A stretch of DNA of 64,000 bases from Hyphomicrobiales bacterium (GCA_021775555.1 JAJFHP010000057.1:124001-188000); one strand, 5' to 3'; positions 9,390 through 18,422 are shown, counted from the stretch's first letter. Numbers and translations are program-made. The notes: generated from the sequence alone by a model not told the origin.

Positions 9390-9947
9390 ATGACCCGAAA
9401 ATGCCAACAAAATAATCTGGAGTCGTATGATTTGCTCACCAGCATACAAAAAGAGCATCGGTCGGAACGAAACCTCTGCGACATGCTGGAGAGGATAGCC
9501 GACAACTTACCGGAGCCGCTTGATGCGGACCTGGCACGAACGGGCATCTTTACATTGCGCAGATGCCTCAAGCGGCACGTGACGCTGGAGGAAGAGTATC
9601 TCTATCCGGTGCTGACGAAGCGCCTGTGTCCCGGAGATCTTGGAGAGAATATGCTGGACCATATCAGGCGTGAGCATGCTGCCGATGAAAGTCTCGCACA
9701 CGACACCGCGGACCAGCTCGAACTGGCTCTGGAGCGCGGGCGGGTGGAGAATCCGGAAATGCTGGGCTATATGCTACGGGGTTTTTTCGAATGCCGCCGC
9801 CGCCATATCGCCTGGGAAGATGCAATCGTGCTTCCGCTCGCACGATTGAGGCTCTCGGCAAAGGATTTCAGTACCTTCTCTGTTGAGAAATTTGAAGAAA
9901 GCATCGCTATGAAAAGTTCCGTGGAAATCACAAGGTCCAGATTTTAA
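9390..9947 (+). CDS. Hemerythrin-like HHE domain protein
   Basis: 185 residues from the ATG at 9390 (MTRKCQQNNLESYDLL). Earlier in-frame ATGs at 9240, 9318 and 9348 are possible, but no start has a clear ribosome site, and if the FNR-type box acts at -41.5, transcription would begin after 9240. The four-helix HHE pattern is visible: QKEHRSE, RHVTLEEEYLYP, RREHAADES and RRRHIAWEDAIVLP supply the His and Glu/Asp ligands of a di-iron site. Such proteins sense or carry O2 or NO, or repair iron-sulphur clusters under nitrosative stress. The C-terminal 20 residues are not conserved-looking. The gene ends 4 bases into the convergent FNR gene. Confidence 0.85.
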   Translation: MTRKCQQNNLESYDLLTSIQKEHRSERNLCDMLERIADNLPEPLDADLARTGIFTLRRCLKRHVTLEEEYLYPVLTKRLCPGDLGENMLDHIRREHAADESLAHDTADQLELALERGRVENPEMLGYMLRGFFECRRRHIAWEDAIVLPLARLRLSAKDFSTFSVEKFEESIAMKSSVEITRSRF

Positions 9948-10666
9948 TTGCCCGCAATTTCCTCGAGTGCTTCGAGGTTGGGAACCACGATTTCCCTGTT
10001 GTCGATGAGTTCGATAACGCCTGCTGTTTTCAGCCTTGTGATCTGACGGCTCACCGTCTCCAGCGTCAGCCCTAGAAAATCGGCCAGGTCAGCGCGGGTC
10101 AGTGTCAGGGAAAATTGCGCAAAGTTCATTTCTTCCGTGTGGCTGCATCCGATAGTTGGCGCGCGTTTGGCCATCATTAATAGAAGGCTCGCGACTTTTT
10201 CTTGGGCGGTCTTGCGCCCAAGAAGGAGCATCCATTCGCGGGCGCTGTCCAGCTCATTGAGAGTGTTCTCAAATAGCCGGTGTTGAAGGCCCGGATAGCG
10301 CTTCAGCATGACCTCGAACCCGTCCTTGGGGAAGGCGCAGAGTTCAACATTTGTGGCTGCTTCGGCGAAATAGGGGGTTTCTTCGGAATAGATGCGGCCG
10401 AGGAAATCCGGTGGAAATTGCAACCCCACGATCTGCTGGCGCCCATCGGCCAGTGTTTTTGTGAGCTTGATGACGCCTTCCATGATATTGGCAAAAACAA
10501 TATCTCTTTCCGCCGCAATCACCTGACCTGCGGGTATCAGCCGCTGCCGTGCGATCTTGTTGAAGTCTTTCAGTTCGGCTTCGGACAATACTGCGCATAT
10601 GGCCTTATGCCGAACGACGCACGTATCGCACTTCACCGGAACCTGCGCTGGTGTCCGATGTTCCAT
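9944..10666 (-). CDS. fnr: FNR/FnrL-type oxygen-sensing transcription regulator
   Basis: 240 residues. N-terminal cysteines at 13, 16 and 24 (KCDTC ... AIC) plus Cys110 (VELC) give the four-ligand set used by FNR for an oxygen-labile [4Fe-4S] cluster. A cNMP-type beta barrel spans about 40-135, the dimer helix 136-165, and a helix-turn-helix 190-213 whose recognition helix holds E203, S206 and R207 in the ETVSR pattern of FNR, which predicts binding to TTGAT-N4-ATCAA sites. Two such sites occur in this window (5133 and 9208). It acts as a global anaerobic or microaerobic activator. The symbol is used in the broad sense (fnr, fnrL or anr). Confidence 0.93.
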   Translation of the reverse strand: MEHRTPAQVPVKCDTCVVRHKAICAVLSEAELKDFNKIARQRLIPAGQVIAAERDIVFANIMEGVIKLTKTLADGRQQIVGLQFPPDFLGRIYSEETPYFAEAATNVELCAFPKDGFEVMLKRYPGLQHRLFENTLNELDSAREWMLLLGRKTAQEKVASLLLMMAKRAPTIGCSHTEEMNFAQFSLTLTRADLADFLGLTLETVSRQITRLKTAGVIELIDNREIVVPNLEALEEIAGN

Positions 10667-10798
10667 TTAAACCCCGGTACTTTGACTTCCTTCTGGATTC
10701 ATTAGCATCAGGGTAGCCTGTCGCGCTAGAATTTGCACTGACAATAACTGAACAAATGCCGACATATTAACCCGGTGCCGGGTCACCTATAGATTGGG

Positions 10799-12142
10799 AT
10801 GGCGGGACATGATAAGAGCATCGCGCCAGCTTCAGAATTGGCGTTTCCGGACACGAATATGCCGCTTCCATCATTAGAACAAATCCGCATAGGCATTATA
10901 GGCCTTGGTTATGTCGGCCTGCCGCTTGGCGTCTATATGGCGCGGCACTTCCCGGTAGTGGGATTTGATATAGACAAGGGGCGGATTGAGGAACTCAACC
11001 GGAAAATTGATCGCACCCATGAGGTTAGCGATCAGGAATTCTCCGAGGCGCAGGATCTGACATTCTCAACCGATGAAGACACGCTTCGAGACTGCAACTT
11101 CCTGATCGTGACCGTGCCGACACCCATCGATGACAACCGTAAACCGGATTTGACCGCCCTGTTGGAAGCAAGCCGCCTGGTGGGAAGAACCTTGCAGGCG
11201 GGCGATACAGTCGTGTTTGAATCGACCGTCTATCCCGGTGCCACCGAAGAGGTGTGCATTCCTGAAATCGAGAATAACTCCGGGCTTGTCTTCAATCGTG
11301 ATTTTTACGCTGGTTATTCGCCTGAACGCATCAATCCCGGAGACGAGAAACACCGCCCGCCTGATATCATCAAGGTCACGTCCGGGTCCACGCCCGAGGT
11401 GGCGGATTTCGTGGATGAGGTTTACGCCAGGGTGATTACCGCCGGCACCCATAAGGCAAGCTCTATCCGCGTTGCCGAAGCGGCGAAAGTCATCGAAAAT
11501 ATCCAGCGGGATGTGAATATCGCGCTGGTGAACGAACTGGCGATGCTGTTCAAGGAGCTAAATCTGGATACATCCGAAGTGCTCGCAGCTGCTGGCACGA
11601 AATGGAATTTTCACTCCTACCGGCCAGGCTTGGTGGGCGGGCACTGTATCGGCGTTGATCCCTACTATTTAACCCACAAGGCAGAATCCATCGGCTTTCA
11701 TCCCGAAATGATACTCGCCGGGCGGAGGATCAATGACGCAATGTCCTCCTTCGTGGCCCAGGACATCATCAAAATGATGGTGAAGCGGAAGCTGCGCATT
11801 GATGAAGCGCGCATTCTGGTGATGGGCTTCACCTTCAAGGAGAATTGTCCGGATATCCGCAACACCAAAGTGGCGGATCTGGTGCAGGAACTGGACGAAT
11901 ATGCGAGAGAAACAATTCTCTATGATCCACAGGCCAATCCTGATGAGGTGAAACGGGCCTACGGACTTGTTATCACCAATGATCTGCCCGAAGGGCCGTT
12001 CGATGCGGTGGTGCTCGCGGTTCCGCATACCGAGATTGTGGAGCTGGGCACCCAGCGTATAGAAGGACTGCTTCGGGAGGGCGGGTTGCTCTACGATTTG
12101 AAGGCCATTCTTCCCGTTCAGGCGGGCGGAGTCAGGATTTAG
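10799..12142 (+). CDS. UDP-N-acetylhexosamine 6-dehydrogenase (TviB/WbpA-like)
   Basis: 447 residues: N-terminal Rossmann domain (IGIIGLGYVGLPLG from residue 31), central dimerisation helices, and C-terminal UDP-binding domain. The catalytic cysteine is Cys283 in GGHCIGVDPYYL, and NLDT...AAGTKWNFHSYRPGLVGGH precedes it. The form matches the TviB/WbpA branch that oxidises UDP-GlcNAc or UDP-GalNAc at C6 with two NAD+, rather than UDP-glucose dehydrogenase. The product would feed the wlbA/wlbB/wlbC-like genes at 20.8-23.4 kb. An ATG at 10859 is an alternative start, because the first 20 residues are not typical and no clear ribosome site precedes 10799. The next gene starts 3 bases after its stop. 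Confidence 0.9.
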   Translation: MAGHDKSIAPASELAFPDTNMPLPSLEQIRIGIIGLGYVGLPLGVYMARHFPVVGFDIDKGRIEELNRKIDRTHEVSDQEFSEAQDLTFSTDEDTLRDCNFLIVTVPTPIDDNRKPDLTALLEASRLVGRTLQAGDTVVFESTVYPGATEEVCIPEIENNSGLVFNRDFYAGYSPERINPGDEKHRPPDIIKVTSGSTPEVADFVDEVYARVITAGTHKASSIRVAEAAKVIENIQRDVNIALVNELAMLFKELNLDTSEVLAAAGTKWNFHSYRPGLVGGHCIGVDPYYLTHKAESIGFHPEMILAGRRINDAMSSFVAQDIIKMMVKRKLRIDEARILVMGFTFKENCPDIRNTKVADLVQELDEYARETILYDPQANPDEVKRAYGLVITNDLPEGPFDAVVLAVPHTEIVELGTQRIEGLLREGGLLYDLKAILPVQAGGVRI

Positions 12143-12145
12143 TTC

Positions 12146-13153
12146 ATGAAAATTCTCGTGACAGGTGCAGCCGGGTTTATCGGCTTTCACACCGCCAGGG
12201 CACTGCTTGACAGGGGCGACCAGGTGGTCGGTCTCGATAATCTCAATGACTATTATGATGTCACCTTGAAAGAGGCGCGCCTGGCGCAGCTAGAAGGGCG
12301 TAACGGCTTCAATTTCGCGAAGAACGATCTCGCGGACCGGACCGCCATGGAGGATCTGTTCGCGCGCGAAAAATTTGATCGCGTCATCCATCTCGCAGCG
12401 CAGGCCGGCGTCAGATACTCGATTGAGAACCCGCATGCCTATGTGTCTTCCAACCTTACCGGCTTCATGAATATCCTTGAGGGTTGCCGGCACAATGGTG
12501 TTGAGCATCTGGTTTATGCGTCATCCAGTTCAGTCTATGGCGCTAACACCGCCAAGCCCTTCAGCATTCATCAGAATGTTGATCATCCACTGAGCTTGTA
12601 TGCTGCGACCAAGAAATCGAACGAGCTGATGGCGCACACCTATGCGCATCTCTACGAGCTCCCCGTGACGGGCTTACGCTTCTTTACCGTTTACGGGCCG
12701 TGGGGCAGGCCTGACATGGCGCTGTTCCTGTTCACGAGGAAAATTCTCGCGGGCGAGCCGATAGACGTCTTCAACAATGGCGAACATGCCCGCGATTTTA
12801 CTTATATTGACGATATCGTTGAGGGGCTCGTGCGCTCTGTAGACCGTGTTGCGGTGACAAATGAGGACTGGAATGGTGCCAGCCCAGATCCTGGCACGTC
12901 ATTGGGACCTTATCGACTGTACAATATCGGCAACAATGATCCCGTTCAGCTCATGGACTATATTGCCTGCATTGAGAAGGCGCTGGGCATGAAGGCTGAG
13001 AAAAAATTTCTTCCCCTGCAGCCCGGCGATGTTCCGGAAACCTATGCAGATATTGACGATCTGAGGCGAGATATCGGGTATCAGCCTGCGACAAAATTGG
13101 AGGATGGTATCGCGAAGTTTGTTGAGTGGTACCGGGAGTATTACGGGGCTTAG
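12146..13153 (+). CDS. UDP-uronate 4-epimerase-like SDR
   Basis: 335 residues of the extended SDR family: GAAGFIG nucleotide motif (7-13), catalytic Tyr152 and Lys156 in SLYAATKKS, and ASSSSVYG before it. The phrases [35 protein letters not shown] and [16 protein letters not shown] are the hallmark of UDP-glucuronate 4-epimerases (LspL/Cap1J) and of TviC-type UDP-HexNAcA epimerases. Starting 3 bases after the dehydrogenase gene, it should act on that enzyme's UDP-uronic acid product, so a GlcNAcA/GalNAcA interconversion as in Vi antigen synthesis is the simplest reading. UDP-GlcA specificity is the alternative. Confidence 0.9.
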   Translation: MKILVTGAAGFIGFHTARALLDRGDQVVGLDNLNDYYDVTLKEARLAQLEGRNGFNFAKNDLADRTAMEDLFAREKFDRVIHLAAQAGVRYSIENPHAYVSSNLTGFMNILEGCRHNGVEHLVYASSSSVYGANTAKPFSIHQNVDHPLSLYAATKKSNELMAHTYAHLYELPVTGLRFFTVYGPWGRPDMALFLFTRKILAGEPIDVFNNGEHARDFTYIDDIVEGLVRSVDRVAVTNEDWNGASPDPGTSLGPYRLYNIGNNDPVQLMDYIACIEKALGMKAEKKFLPLQPGDVPETYADIDDLRRDIGYQPATKLEDGIAKFVEWYREYYGA

Positions 13154-13168
13154 AGCTCCTCGCGGGAC

Positions 13169-14371
13169 TCAATAGAGTAAGTGGGGTGCCCTGATGCCGG
13201 CCCAGTCCCGCTCGTCCGTTTTCAGGCGTTTGTCGAAATCACCAGGCTCTGATGCCGGATCGTCCACCCAGTCCCGCAAGAATGTGCCCCCGCTCAACAG
13301 ATCGATCGCCAGCCTGTCTGTCTCATATTCGTAAGCGAAGTCCCGCAAGATTTCATAGTCGGGATATTCCATGCGGACCGTCTTCAGCAGAAGGGCGACA
13401 AGCCGGTAGGGCCGGAAATGTTCGTGGCTGTACGCCTCGTTGTCGGTGTGAATTTGCAGGCCCGAACACAGTTGGCCCTGATGCTTGTGAAAGGTTGGCT
13501 CAAAATGACATGGCCTGACTATGCAACCTGCCAACCACTCACTTTGCAGGGAATTCATACGTCCGAGCACCGCATCGAAATCGATATCCGGTGCCCCAAT
13601 GACTTCAAGCGACGTTGTTGTGCCCCGCCCTTCCGACAGGGTGGTCCCCTCAATGAGAACCGTACCGGGAAAGCATCGGGCCATGTTGAGACTGGACGCA
13701 TTGGGGCTGGGGTTCACCCACGATAACTCATGGAGGGGCCATCCAAATCCCGGCGCCGCGTCGGGATCGTAGTCAAGCATCGGGACGAGATTCATATCCA
13801 GATCCAGTTTCTTCAACGCGACGTACCAGCTGGCAAGTTCTGCGAATGTGAGCCCATGTCTCATGATCAGCGGCCCGGCGCCGACGAAACTTTCCCACCC
13901 CTCTTCCAGGATGGTCCCCTCGATCGGCCGCCCTGCCGGGTTTGGGCGATCAAGTATCCAGATGGGTTTCTTGTATTTGCTACAGGCCTCCAGGAAATAG
14001 AACAGCGTCGTCACATAGGTGTAGATTCTTGTTCCGATATCCTGGATGTCCACCAGGAGGACATCGAATGTCTGCATCATCTCGTCGCTCGGGCGCCGAA
14101 CCTCGCCATATAGGCTGAACACCGGAATACCAAGCCGGGGATCGGCATAGTCGCCGGACTCGATCATATTGTCCTGCTTGTCGCCGCGCATGCCATGCTG
14201 GGGGCCAAAGGCTGACGAGAGGGAAATATCCGGACACCCGGCGAGCGCATCCAGCGTGTGAATTGAGCTTCTTGTGACAGAGGGCGGGTGTCCCAGCAAA
14301 GCAACACGGCGCCCTTCGAGCGGTTTTCGCAGGTCCCGATTTTCGAGAAGATTTTCTATTCCCAGTTTCAT
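13169..14371 (-). CDS. DUF1343 / NamZ-like exo-beta-N-acetylmuramidase family protein
   Basis: 400 residues, typical family length. Recognisable segments are FGPQHGMRGDKQDNM near residue 57, PVFSLYGEVRRPSDEM, a DVLLVDIQDIGTRIYTYVTT core, ILDRPNPAGR and GTTLSEGRGTTTSLEVIGAP. The family, formerly DUF1343, includes NamZ, which releases terminal MurNAc from peptidoglycan fragments. Most described members carry a signal peptide; this one starts MKLGIENLLENRDL with none, so it should be cytoplasmic unless a start upstream is missed. It lies convergent to the epimerase gene (15-base gap). Its role beside glycan synthesis genes is unclear. Confidence 0.88.
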   Translation of the reverse strand: MKLGIENLLENRDLRKPLEGRRVALLGHPPSVTRSSIHTLDALAGCPDISLSSAFGPQHGMRGDKQDNMIESGDYADPRLGIPVFSLYGEVRRPSDEMMQTFDVLLVDIQDIGTRIYTYVTTLFYFLEACSKYKKPIWILDRPNPAGRPIEGTILEEGWESFVGAGPLIMRHGLTFAELASWYVALKKLDLDMNLVPMLDYDPDAAPGFGWPLHELSWVNPSPNASSLNMARCFPGTVLIEGTTLSEGRGTTTSLEVIGAPDIDFDAVLGRMNSLQSEWLAGCIVRPCHFEPTFHKHQGQLCSGLQIHTDNEAYSHEHFRPYRLVALLLKTVRMEYPDYEILRDFAYEYETDRLAIDLLSGGTFLRDWVDDPASEPGDFDKRLKTDERDWAGIRAPHLLY

Positions 14372-14711
14372 AGCGCCTTCATCAATCGAACGGGTGGAAC
14401 GGGTTCGAAAAAAACCACATATAAAATTTGAATTTCCTTGTTATCTCAACCTTTGATGGGGTGTTCGTCCCTGAAGAGTGTATTCTTGTGATGCAGGGAA
14501 AATACAGGGAATAGATTTTCTTGAATTTGTGGTGGGCAGTTGTCGATCTGCACGAAAATCGAAGGATTTAGGCGATATTTTAGTCTATCAATTTCCTCTG
14601 GTCCACGCGGTCACGAACTGTGTAGAGAGGCTCGACATCACAGCTTTTGGCGTGTTTGTGCTTAATTAAATAACCTATGCCCTTGTTCACTTCATCCCAG
14701 ATTTGGCTCTC
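14372..14711. other. AT-rich intergenic stretch without a supported gene
   Basis: 340 bases between two leftward genes. Base composition is clearly more AT-rich than the flanks. A weak sigma70-like pair for the NamZ-like gene can be drawn on the minus strand (TTGAGA at 14449-14444 and TTATAT at 14424-14419, 19-base spacer). No ORF here has a convincing start or recognisable product, and no strong hairpin is seen. Confidence 0.4.
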
Positions 14712-15485
14712 TCACTTCAAATCACTTTTAACAAAGCTTCTCAACTGGTCCTGATTTTTTGTGCAAACCGGATGATGTTCAATCATATATTCTGTGAGCT
14801 GGTCTCGCCGCATGTTGATGAGGGCTGACATATTTTCGATAAAATCAGAATGCGGATCATCCCACCATATGTAGGGATGTGTAAGTAGTTGTATCCTTGG
14901 ATATTTGCCGCTTTCGAAAAGCTTGCACACGCATCCCTCATACCATCCTTGGCTATCGGACAGGTACTTGTACGCAGAAAAATATCTGGGTTCGTACGTG
15001 TGATGGATGCCGGCCACTTCCTTATCGATCACTTTGTTCGCATACGTGCCCGGATTATGAAATGAGACGATATCGGGTATATCAAGACCAGTCAGGTGAG
15101 ACAGTAATTCCCGCTCCTTCGTGCACAAATTGGGCAGTTCTTCCCATTGCGAGGCCCCTCGCCATGTTACGTCAAAGTGCAGGGCAATTTGGTGACCCAT
15201 GTCACTCAGTTCACGTATGGCCTGATAACTTGCTCGTTCACGTATATTGTATGTCCAGGCGACGATCTGAAAAAAATAAGTGCTCCGAATTCCGAGATCA
15301 GCCTCAATCTTCCCAAATTCCGTTGCTTTTTCTGGAGTATAATCGATGTCATGCCGCAGCAGGCAGCATTGCTCAGCAGTTGATAGTAATTCGTCGAACA
15401 GCAGAAACTCATACCCGGACTCTTTTGCGGTTTGGAGAATTTCTCTATAGTGATCCAGACTGAATGAGCATGTTTTGTCAGGCAT
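14712..15485 (-). CDS. Polysaccharide deacetylase-like protein (paralogue of the 55972 gene)
   Basis: 257 residues with no signal peptide. The region around residue 40 reads CCLLRHDIDYTPEKA, the Asp-containing first motif of the NodB-like deacetylase barrel, followed by YFFQIVAWTYNI, GHQIALHFDVTW (His motif), a SFHNPGTYANK segment and LLTHPYIWW near the end. These resemble the cytoplasmic deacetylase-like proteins found in polysaccharide and nonulosonic acid loci, where they may remove acetyl groups from sugar nucleotides or lipid-linked sugars. A second copy of the same type occurs at 55972-56715. Codon use is AT-rich relative to the flanks, suggesting transfer. Activity is inferred from family only. 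Confidence 0.8.
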   Translation of the reverse strand: MPDKTCSFSLDHYREILQTAKESGYEFLLFDELLSTAEQCCLLRHDIDYTPEKATEFGKIEADLGIRSTYFFQIVAWTYNIRERASYQAIRELSDMGHQIALHFDVTWRGASQWEELPNLCTKERELLSHLTGLDIPDIVSFHNPGTYANKVIDKEVAGIHHTYEPRYFSAYKYLSDSQGWYEGCVCKLFESGKYPRIQLLTHPYIWWDDPHSDFIENMSALINMRRDQLTEYMIEHHPVCTKNQDQLRSFVKSDLK

Positions 15486-15641
15486 TGGAGACTCTCATTA
15501 GAATGTTCTTATGGATTAGTATTGCGAAGAAAACAGGGTTCATAATTTCAGTAGAATATCACAGGCTCGATACTAACACCAAAGCCACTCAACAGATCAG
15601 TAACGCCAATAAGTACATACCCCGGAGTCGCATACTCTCCG

Positions 15642-16430
15642 TTAATCCCGTACGTCCTGATGATAAGATTCCAACCAAGACGCTGTGGCTTGTAACAAAT
15701 CACCACATCGGCATGCAATCACACCGGGCTTTTCAAACGGGCCGTCGAACGGGAAAAAACTTCCATGCAGGTCTGAAATCTCACCGCCCGCTTCGGTGAG
15801 AATGAGGTGTCCGGGAGCAATATCCCAGTCTCGAACAACAACGTCTTTAAAAAACAGATCTGCCTGCCCATCGGCTATCCGACATATCTTCAGGCCGATG
15901 CTACCACTCTCAAGATAGTCGGTGCAGTTAAGGGCCTTAATCGCATCAGCCGCGCTTCCTTTTGGTTCGGGGTAGTTATCGATGAGAACTGTTCGCTTGG
16001 ACTCATTTCCGACATCCAGTCTGCGACCGTTTAAGGTTGATCCGCGGCCCTCCGCCGCCAAATAGGTCAATTGAAGCGCCGGCGCGTACACGGCTGCCAA
16101 GGTGGGGCTGAAATCTTCTATGAGCGCTACCTGAGTGACAAACCCGTCATACCCGCCAGAAAAGCTGGCGGTTCCGTCGATTGGATCAATCAGCCAATAC
16201 CGTCTTGGGCGGTCTGCAGCATGGGATTTTAGGTCTTCCTCGCTGATAACGGGGATATCCTCTCCCAGGCTGTGAAGACCGGTGCTCAGCTCACGGTGGG
16301 CCAAACGGTCAGCTTCGGTCTTTAACTGTGTGCCTTCCCAGGTGCCGCCGGAGGCCGCGGAATACCGAAGCTCCATGATCGTCGTGCCGACCGATTTGAG
16401 GAGTTGGCCTAAATCCTCAAGCACGGTCAA
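15642..16430 (-). CDS. Inositol monophosphatase / CysQ-family phosphatase
   Basis: 262 residues. The metal site is visible: Glu in VISEED (about residue 64) and WLIDPIDGTASF (Asp82, Asp85), followed late by RDWDIAPGHLILTEAGG, which supplies the last Asp. This matches the Mg2+-dependent, lithium-sensitive phosphatase family that includes IMPase, CysQ (3',5'-bisphosphate nucleotidase) and sugar-phosphate phosphatases. Its start overlaps the upstream reductase gene by 14 bases, so it belongs to the leftward glycan operon. A sugar or nonulosonate phosphate, or 3'-phosphoadenosine phosphate if the glycan is sulphated, are possible substrates. No sulphotransferase is seen here. Confidence 0.88.
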   Translation of the reverse strand: MTVLEDLGQLLKSVGTTIMELRYSAASGGTWEGTQLKTEADRLAHRELSTGLHSLGEDIPVISEEDLKSHAADRPRRYWLIDPIDGTASFSGGYDGFVTQVALIEDFSPTLAAVYAPALQLTYLAAEGRGSTLNGRRLDVGNESKRTVLIDNYPEPKGSAADAIKALNCTDYLESGSIGLKICRIADGQADLFFKDVVVRDWDIAPGHLILTEAGGEISDLHGSFFPFDGPFEKPGVIACRCGDLLQATASWLESYHQDVRD

Positions 16431-17337
16431 ATTCCTTCATCAGAGTTGTTTCAATGTTGCGGGTCGGCAAAAAGTGATCCCCCGTTATGGATCTAGGCAA
16501 GGCAGAGAGCCACTCACGACGAGGTGTGGGCTGGAGACCAACAGCTTGAAAAATATTATGATCTGTTATGGGAATTTCGGATTCTCTCCAAAGGGGTTCG
16601 TCTTCAAGATATTGAGGTAATCTCTGCAGGAGAACTTGTTCAGAGATTTCCACGAATTGGTTCGTGAGTTCCCCCGCCATTTCCTCCATAATGGTCTTCA
16701 CAGAGGCCCCCGCGTCGGGAAGGGCCTCCCAAAGGAGATGGCCTTCAGCGAGGCCGGAATCCAGCCATCGGACAAGGACATTCGCCACGTCTTCTTTCCA
16801 GGCGATCTGAGCTAAATTGTGACCTCCGTTTATCAGGATCAATCCTTGGCTGTCGGCCATCCGATCAAGATAAAATCTACAACGCCCTGTATGGTCGGCC
16901 TTACCAAGGGTAAGGGGAAGTCGCACAATGGTGGCGGATTTTCCGCTGTCCCGGAGCTTGGAGATTTCCTTTTCCGCAGCGGCCTTGCCGTTCAGATATT
17001 CCCGCGTGGCGGGTAAAATCGAAGTGCTTTTCCCGGTGGAAATATCCAGTCGAGGCAACCATGTGGAGGACACCATGCTATACTGGCCCGGATCAAGATT
17101 ATCAAAAACGGGCCGGACCTGATCGGCGTCATAACAAATAAAATCCAGACAAGCGTCAAACACTGAGCCGCGGAGCCGCGCCAGGCCGGTATCTCTCTCG
17201 CCGGTTACATATCTGATTCTGTCGTTATCTTTACCCGGACGGCGAGAGATGACGGTTACCTTGTGTCCCCCTTCTGCGAGGTGCCGAACCACTGCTTTTC
17301 CGGTAAATCGGGTTCCTCCTAAAACCAGAACCTTCAT
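16417..17337 (-). CDS. NAD(P)-dependent epimerase/reductase of the SDR family
   Basis: 306 residues from the ATG at 17337 (MKVLVLGGTRFTGKAVVRHL), which shares one base with the stop codon of the upstream synthase gene (TGATG). The N-terminal Rossmann motif GGTRFTG is of the kind found in atypical SDR proteins acting on sugar nucleotides. Later segments, DFICYDADQVRPVF, KAAAEKEI and TIVRLPLTLG, fit the fold, but the classical YxxxK pair appears as YLNGKAAAEK, where Tyr and Lys are still four residues apart. Substrate unknown; tight coupling to the NeuB-type synthase suggests it works on the same acidic sugar or its precursor. Confidence 0.82.
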   Translation of the reverse strand: MKVLVLGGTRFTGKAVVRHLAEGGHKVTVISRRPGKDNDRIRYVTGERDTGLARLRGSVFDACLDFICYDADQVRPVFDNLDPGQYSMVSSTWLPRLDISTGKSTSILPATREYLNGKAAAEKEISKLRDSGKSATIVRLPLTLGKADHTGRCRFYLDRMADSQGLILINGGHNLAQIAWKEDVANVLVRWLDSGLAEGHLLWEALPDAGASVKTIMEEMAGELTNQFVEISEQVLLQRLPQYLEDEPLWRESEIPITDHNIFQAVGLQPTPRREWLSALPRSITGDHFLPTRNIETTLMKEFDRA

Positions 17338-18422
17338 CACTCGTTCTCTTCGATGTCCTCCCAAACCAGGGGTGTTCCCGCCCGAACGTCTTGGGCGAGG
17401 CTTTTCCCCATAATTCGGCTGAGGTCTTTTGGTTGAATGCCGGTTCCAGGCCGTGCGGCGTATATGTTGGCATCTGTGATGATATCGCCGGCCGAGAGAT
17501 CCCTGACCGCGATCAAACTCTTCAGATATTTGGCCCGGTTGTCTAGTTCCCGAGCGGAAGGCTCGCGAAATTCTTGCGGTCCAATCGATGAGGATGCCGT
17601 TTGAAGGTTATCCACATACTGCTGTAGCATAGGAAACTCCAGAGCAAAGGCATGGTCCGGCCCTTGGTGCCGCTTGTCCAATGTGACGTGTTTTTCAAAA
17701 AAACCAGCCCCAAGGCCAAGCGCGACGAGGGCGGTCATCGTGTCGCTGGAGTGGTCGGAAAAACCAACCGGAACACCGTACCGGTCCTGATAAAAGGGAA
17801 TCTTCCCGAGCATGAGTTCTTCTGGACGTGGTGGGTAAATAGCCGTGCAGTGAAACATCCCGACGCCGGGGGGATGTTCACGCAGCACCGACATGGCAGC
17901 GTCCACATCCGCCAACTGAGCCATGCCAAATGAAATGAGAATGGGAGCCGGGACCGTATCAACGAGAGCTTCAAGAAGCGGCAAGTTGGTGTGATCCATG
18001 GATGCTATCTTGATAATGTCCGGTTCGGTCTCCAAGCTCCAGGAAAGTCCTTCTGGTCCATGTATGGTGGCGGCGAAATCCAGACCGAGCTCATGACAGT
18101 CCTCTTTCAGTTCAGGAAACCATTCCTTGGGCGTCATCAGATGCCGGGCAAACATCTCCTGGGCAGCGATATCGCCATACCATTTGTCGAGTCCGTAGTC
18201 AGAGGCGCTAACTTTTGCGCTCACGATTTCACTCGGTTCGTAGATTTGGAACTTCGCGCATTGGGTGCCAGCGGCCGCCACCTTGCGGATCATTTCTTTG
18301 GCCGTTTCTTTGTCACGATTATGATTCGTCCCAATTTCCGCTATGACGTAGGGGGTTTGTCCAAGCCCGACCTTTCGACCGGTTCGCCGAATTCGAACAG
18401 GCATGAGTTCATTGGGGGTCAT
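17337..18422 (-). CDS. Divergent NeuB-family sialic/nonulosonic acid synthase
   Basis: 361 residues from the ATG at 18422, which has an AGGAC ribosome-like site and overlaps the upstream methyltransferase gene by 14 bases. A TIM barrel begins with TPYVIAEIGTNHNRDKE, continues with CAKFQIYEPSEI (Lys-Phe-Gln), IIKIASMDHTNLPLL, MFHCTAIYPPRPEEL, VGFSDHSSDT and FFEKHVTLDKRHQGPDHAF, and ends in a SAF (antifreeze-like) domain (RDLSAGDIITDANIYAARPGTGI). These are the PEP- and metal-binding elements of NeuB-type synthases, which condense PEP with a six-carbon N-acyl sugar. HCTAIYP replaces the usual HCTSxYP. The sugar substrate is not evident; this enzyme differs from the LegI-like copy at 28588. Confidence 0.88.
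   Translation of the reverse strand: MTPNELMPVRIRRTGRKVGLGQTPYVIAEIGTNHNRDKETAKEMIRKVAAAGTQCAKFQIYEPSEIVSAKVSASDYGLDKWYGDIAAQEMFARHLMTPKEWFPELKEDCHELGLDFAATIHGPEGLSWSLETEPDIIKIASMDHTNLPLLEALVDTVPAPILISFGMAQLADVDAAMSVLREHPPGVGMFHCTAIYPPRPEELMLGKIPFYQDRYGVPVGFSDHSSDTMTALVALGLGAGFFEKHVTLDKRHQGPDHAFALEFPMLQQYVDNLQTASSSIGPQEFREPSARELDNRAKYLKSLIAVRDLSAGDIITDANIYAARPGTGIQPKDLSRIMGKSLAQDVRAGTPLVWEDIEENE

Noticed and set aside
14478-14669. 63-codon ORF in the AT-rich gap between the NamZ-like and deacetylase-like genes
   Set aside because: No ribosome site, no recognisable product and opposite in strand to both flanking genes.
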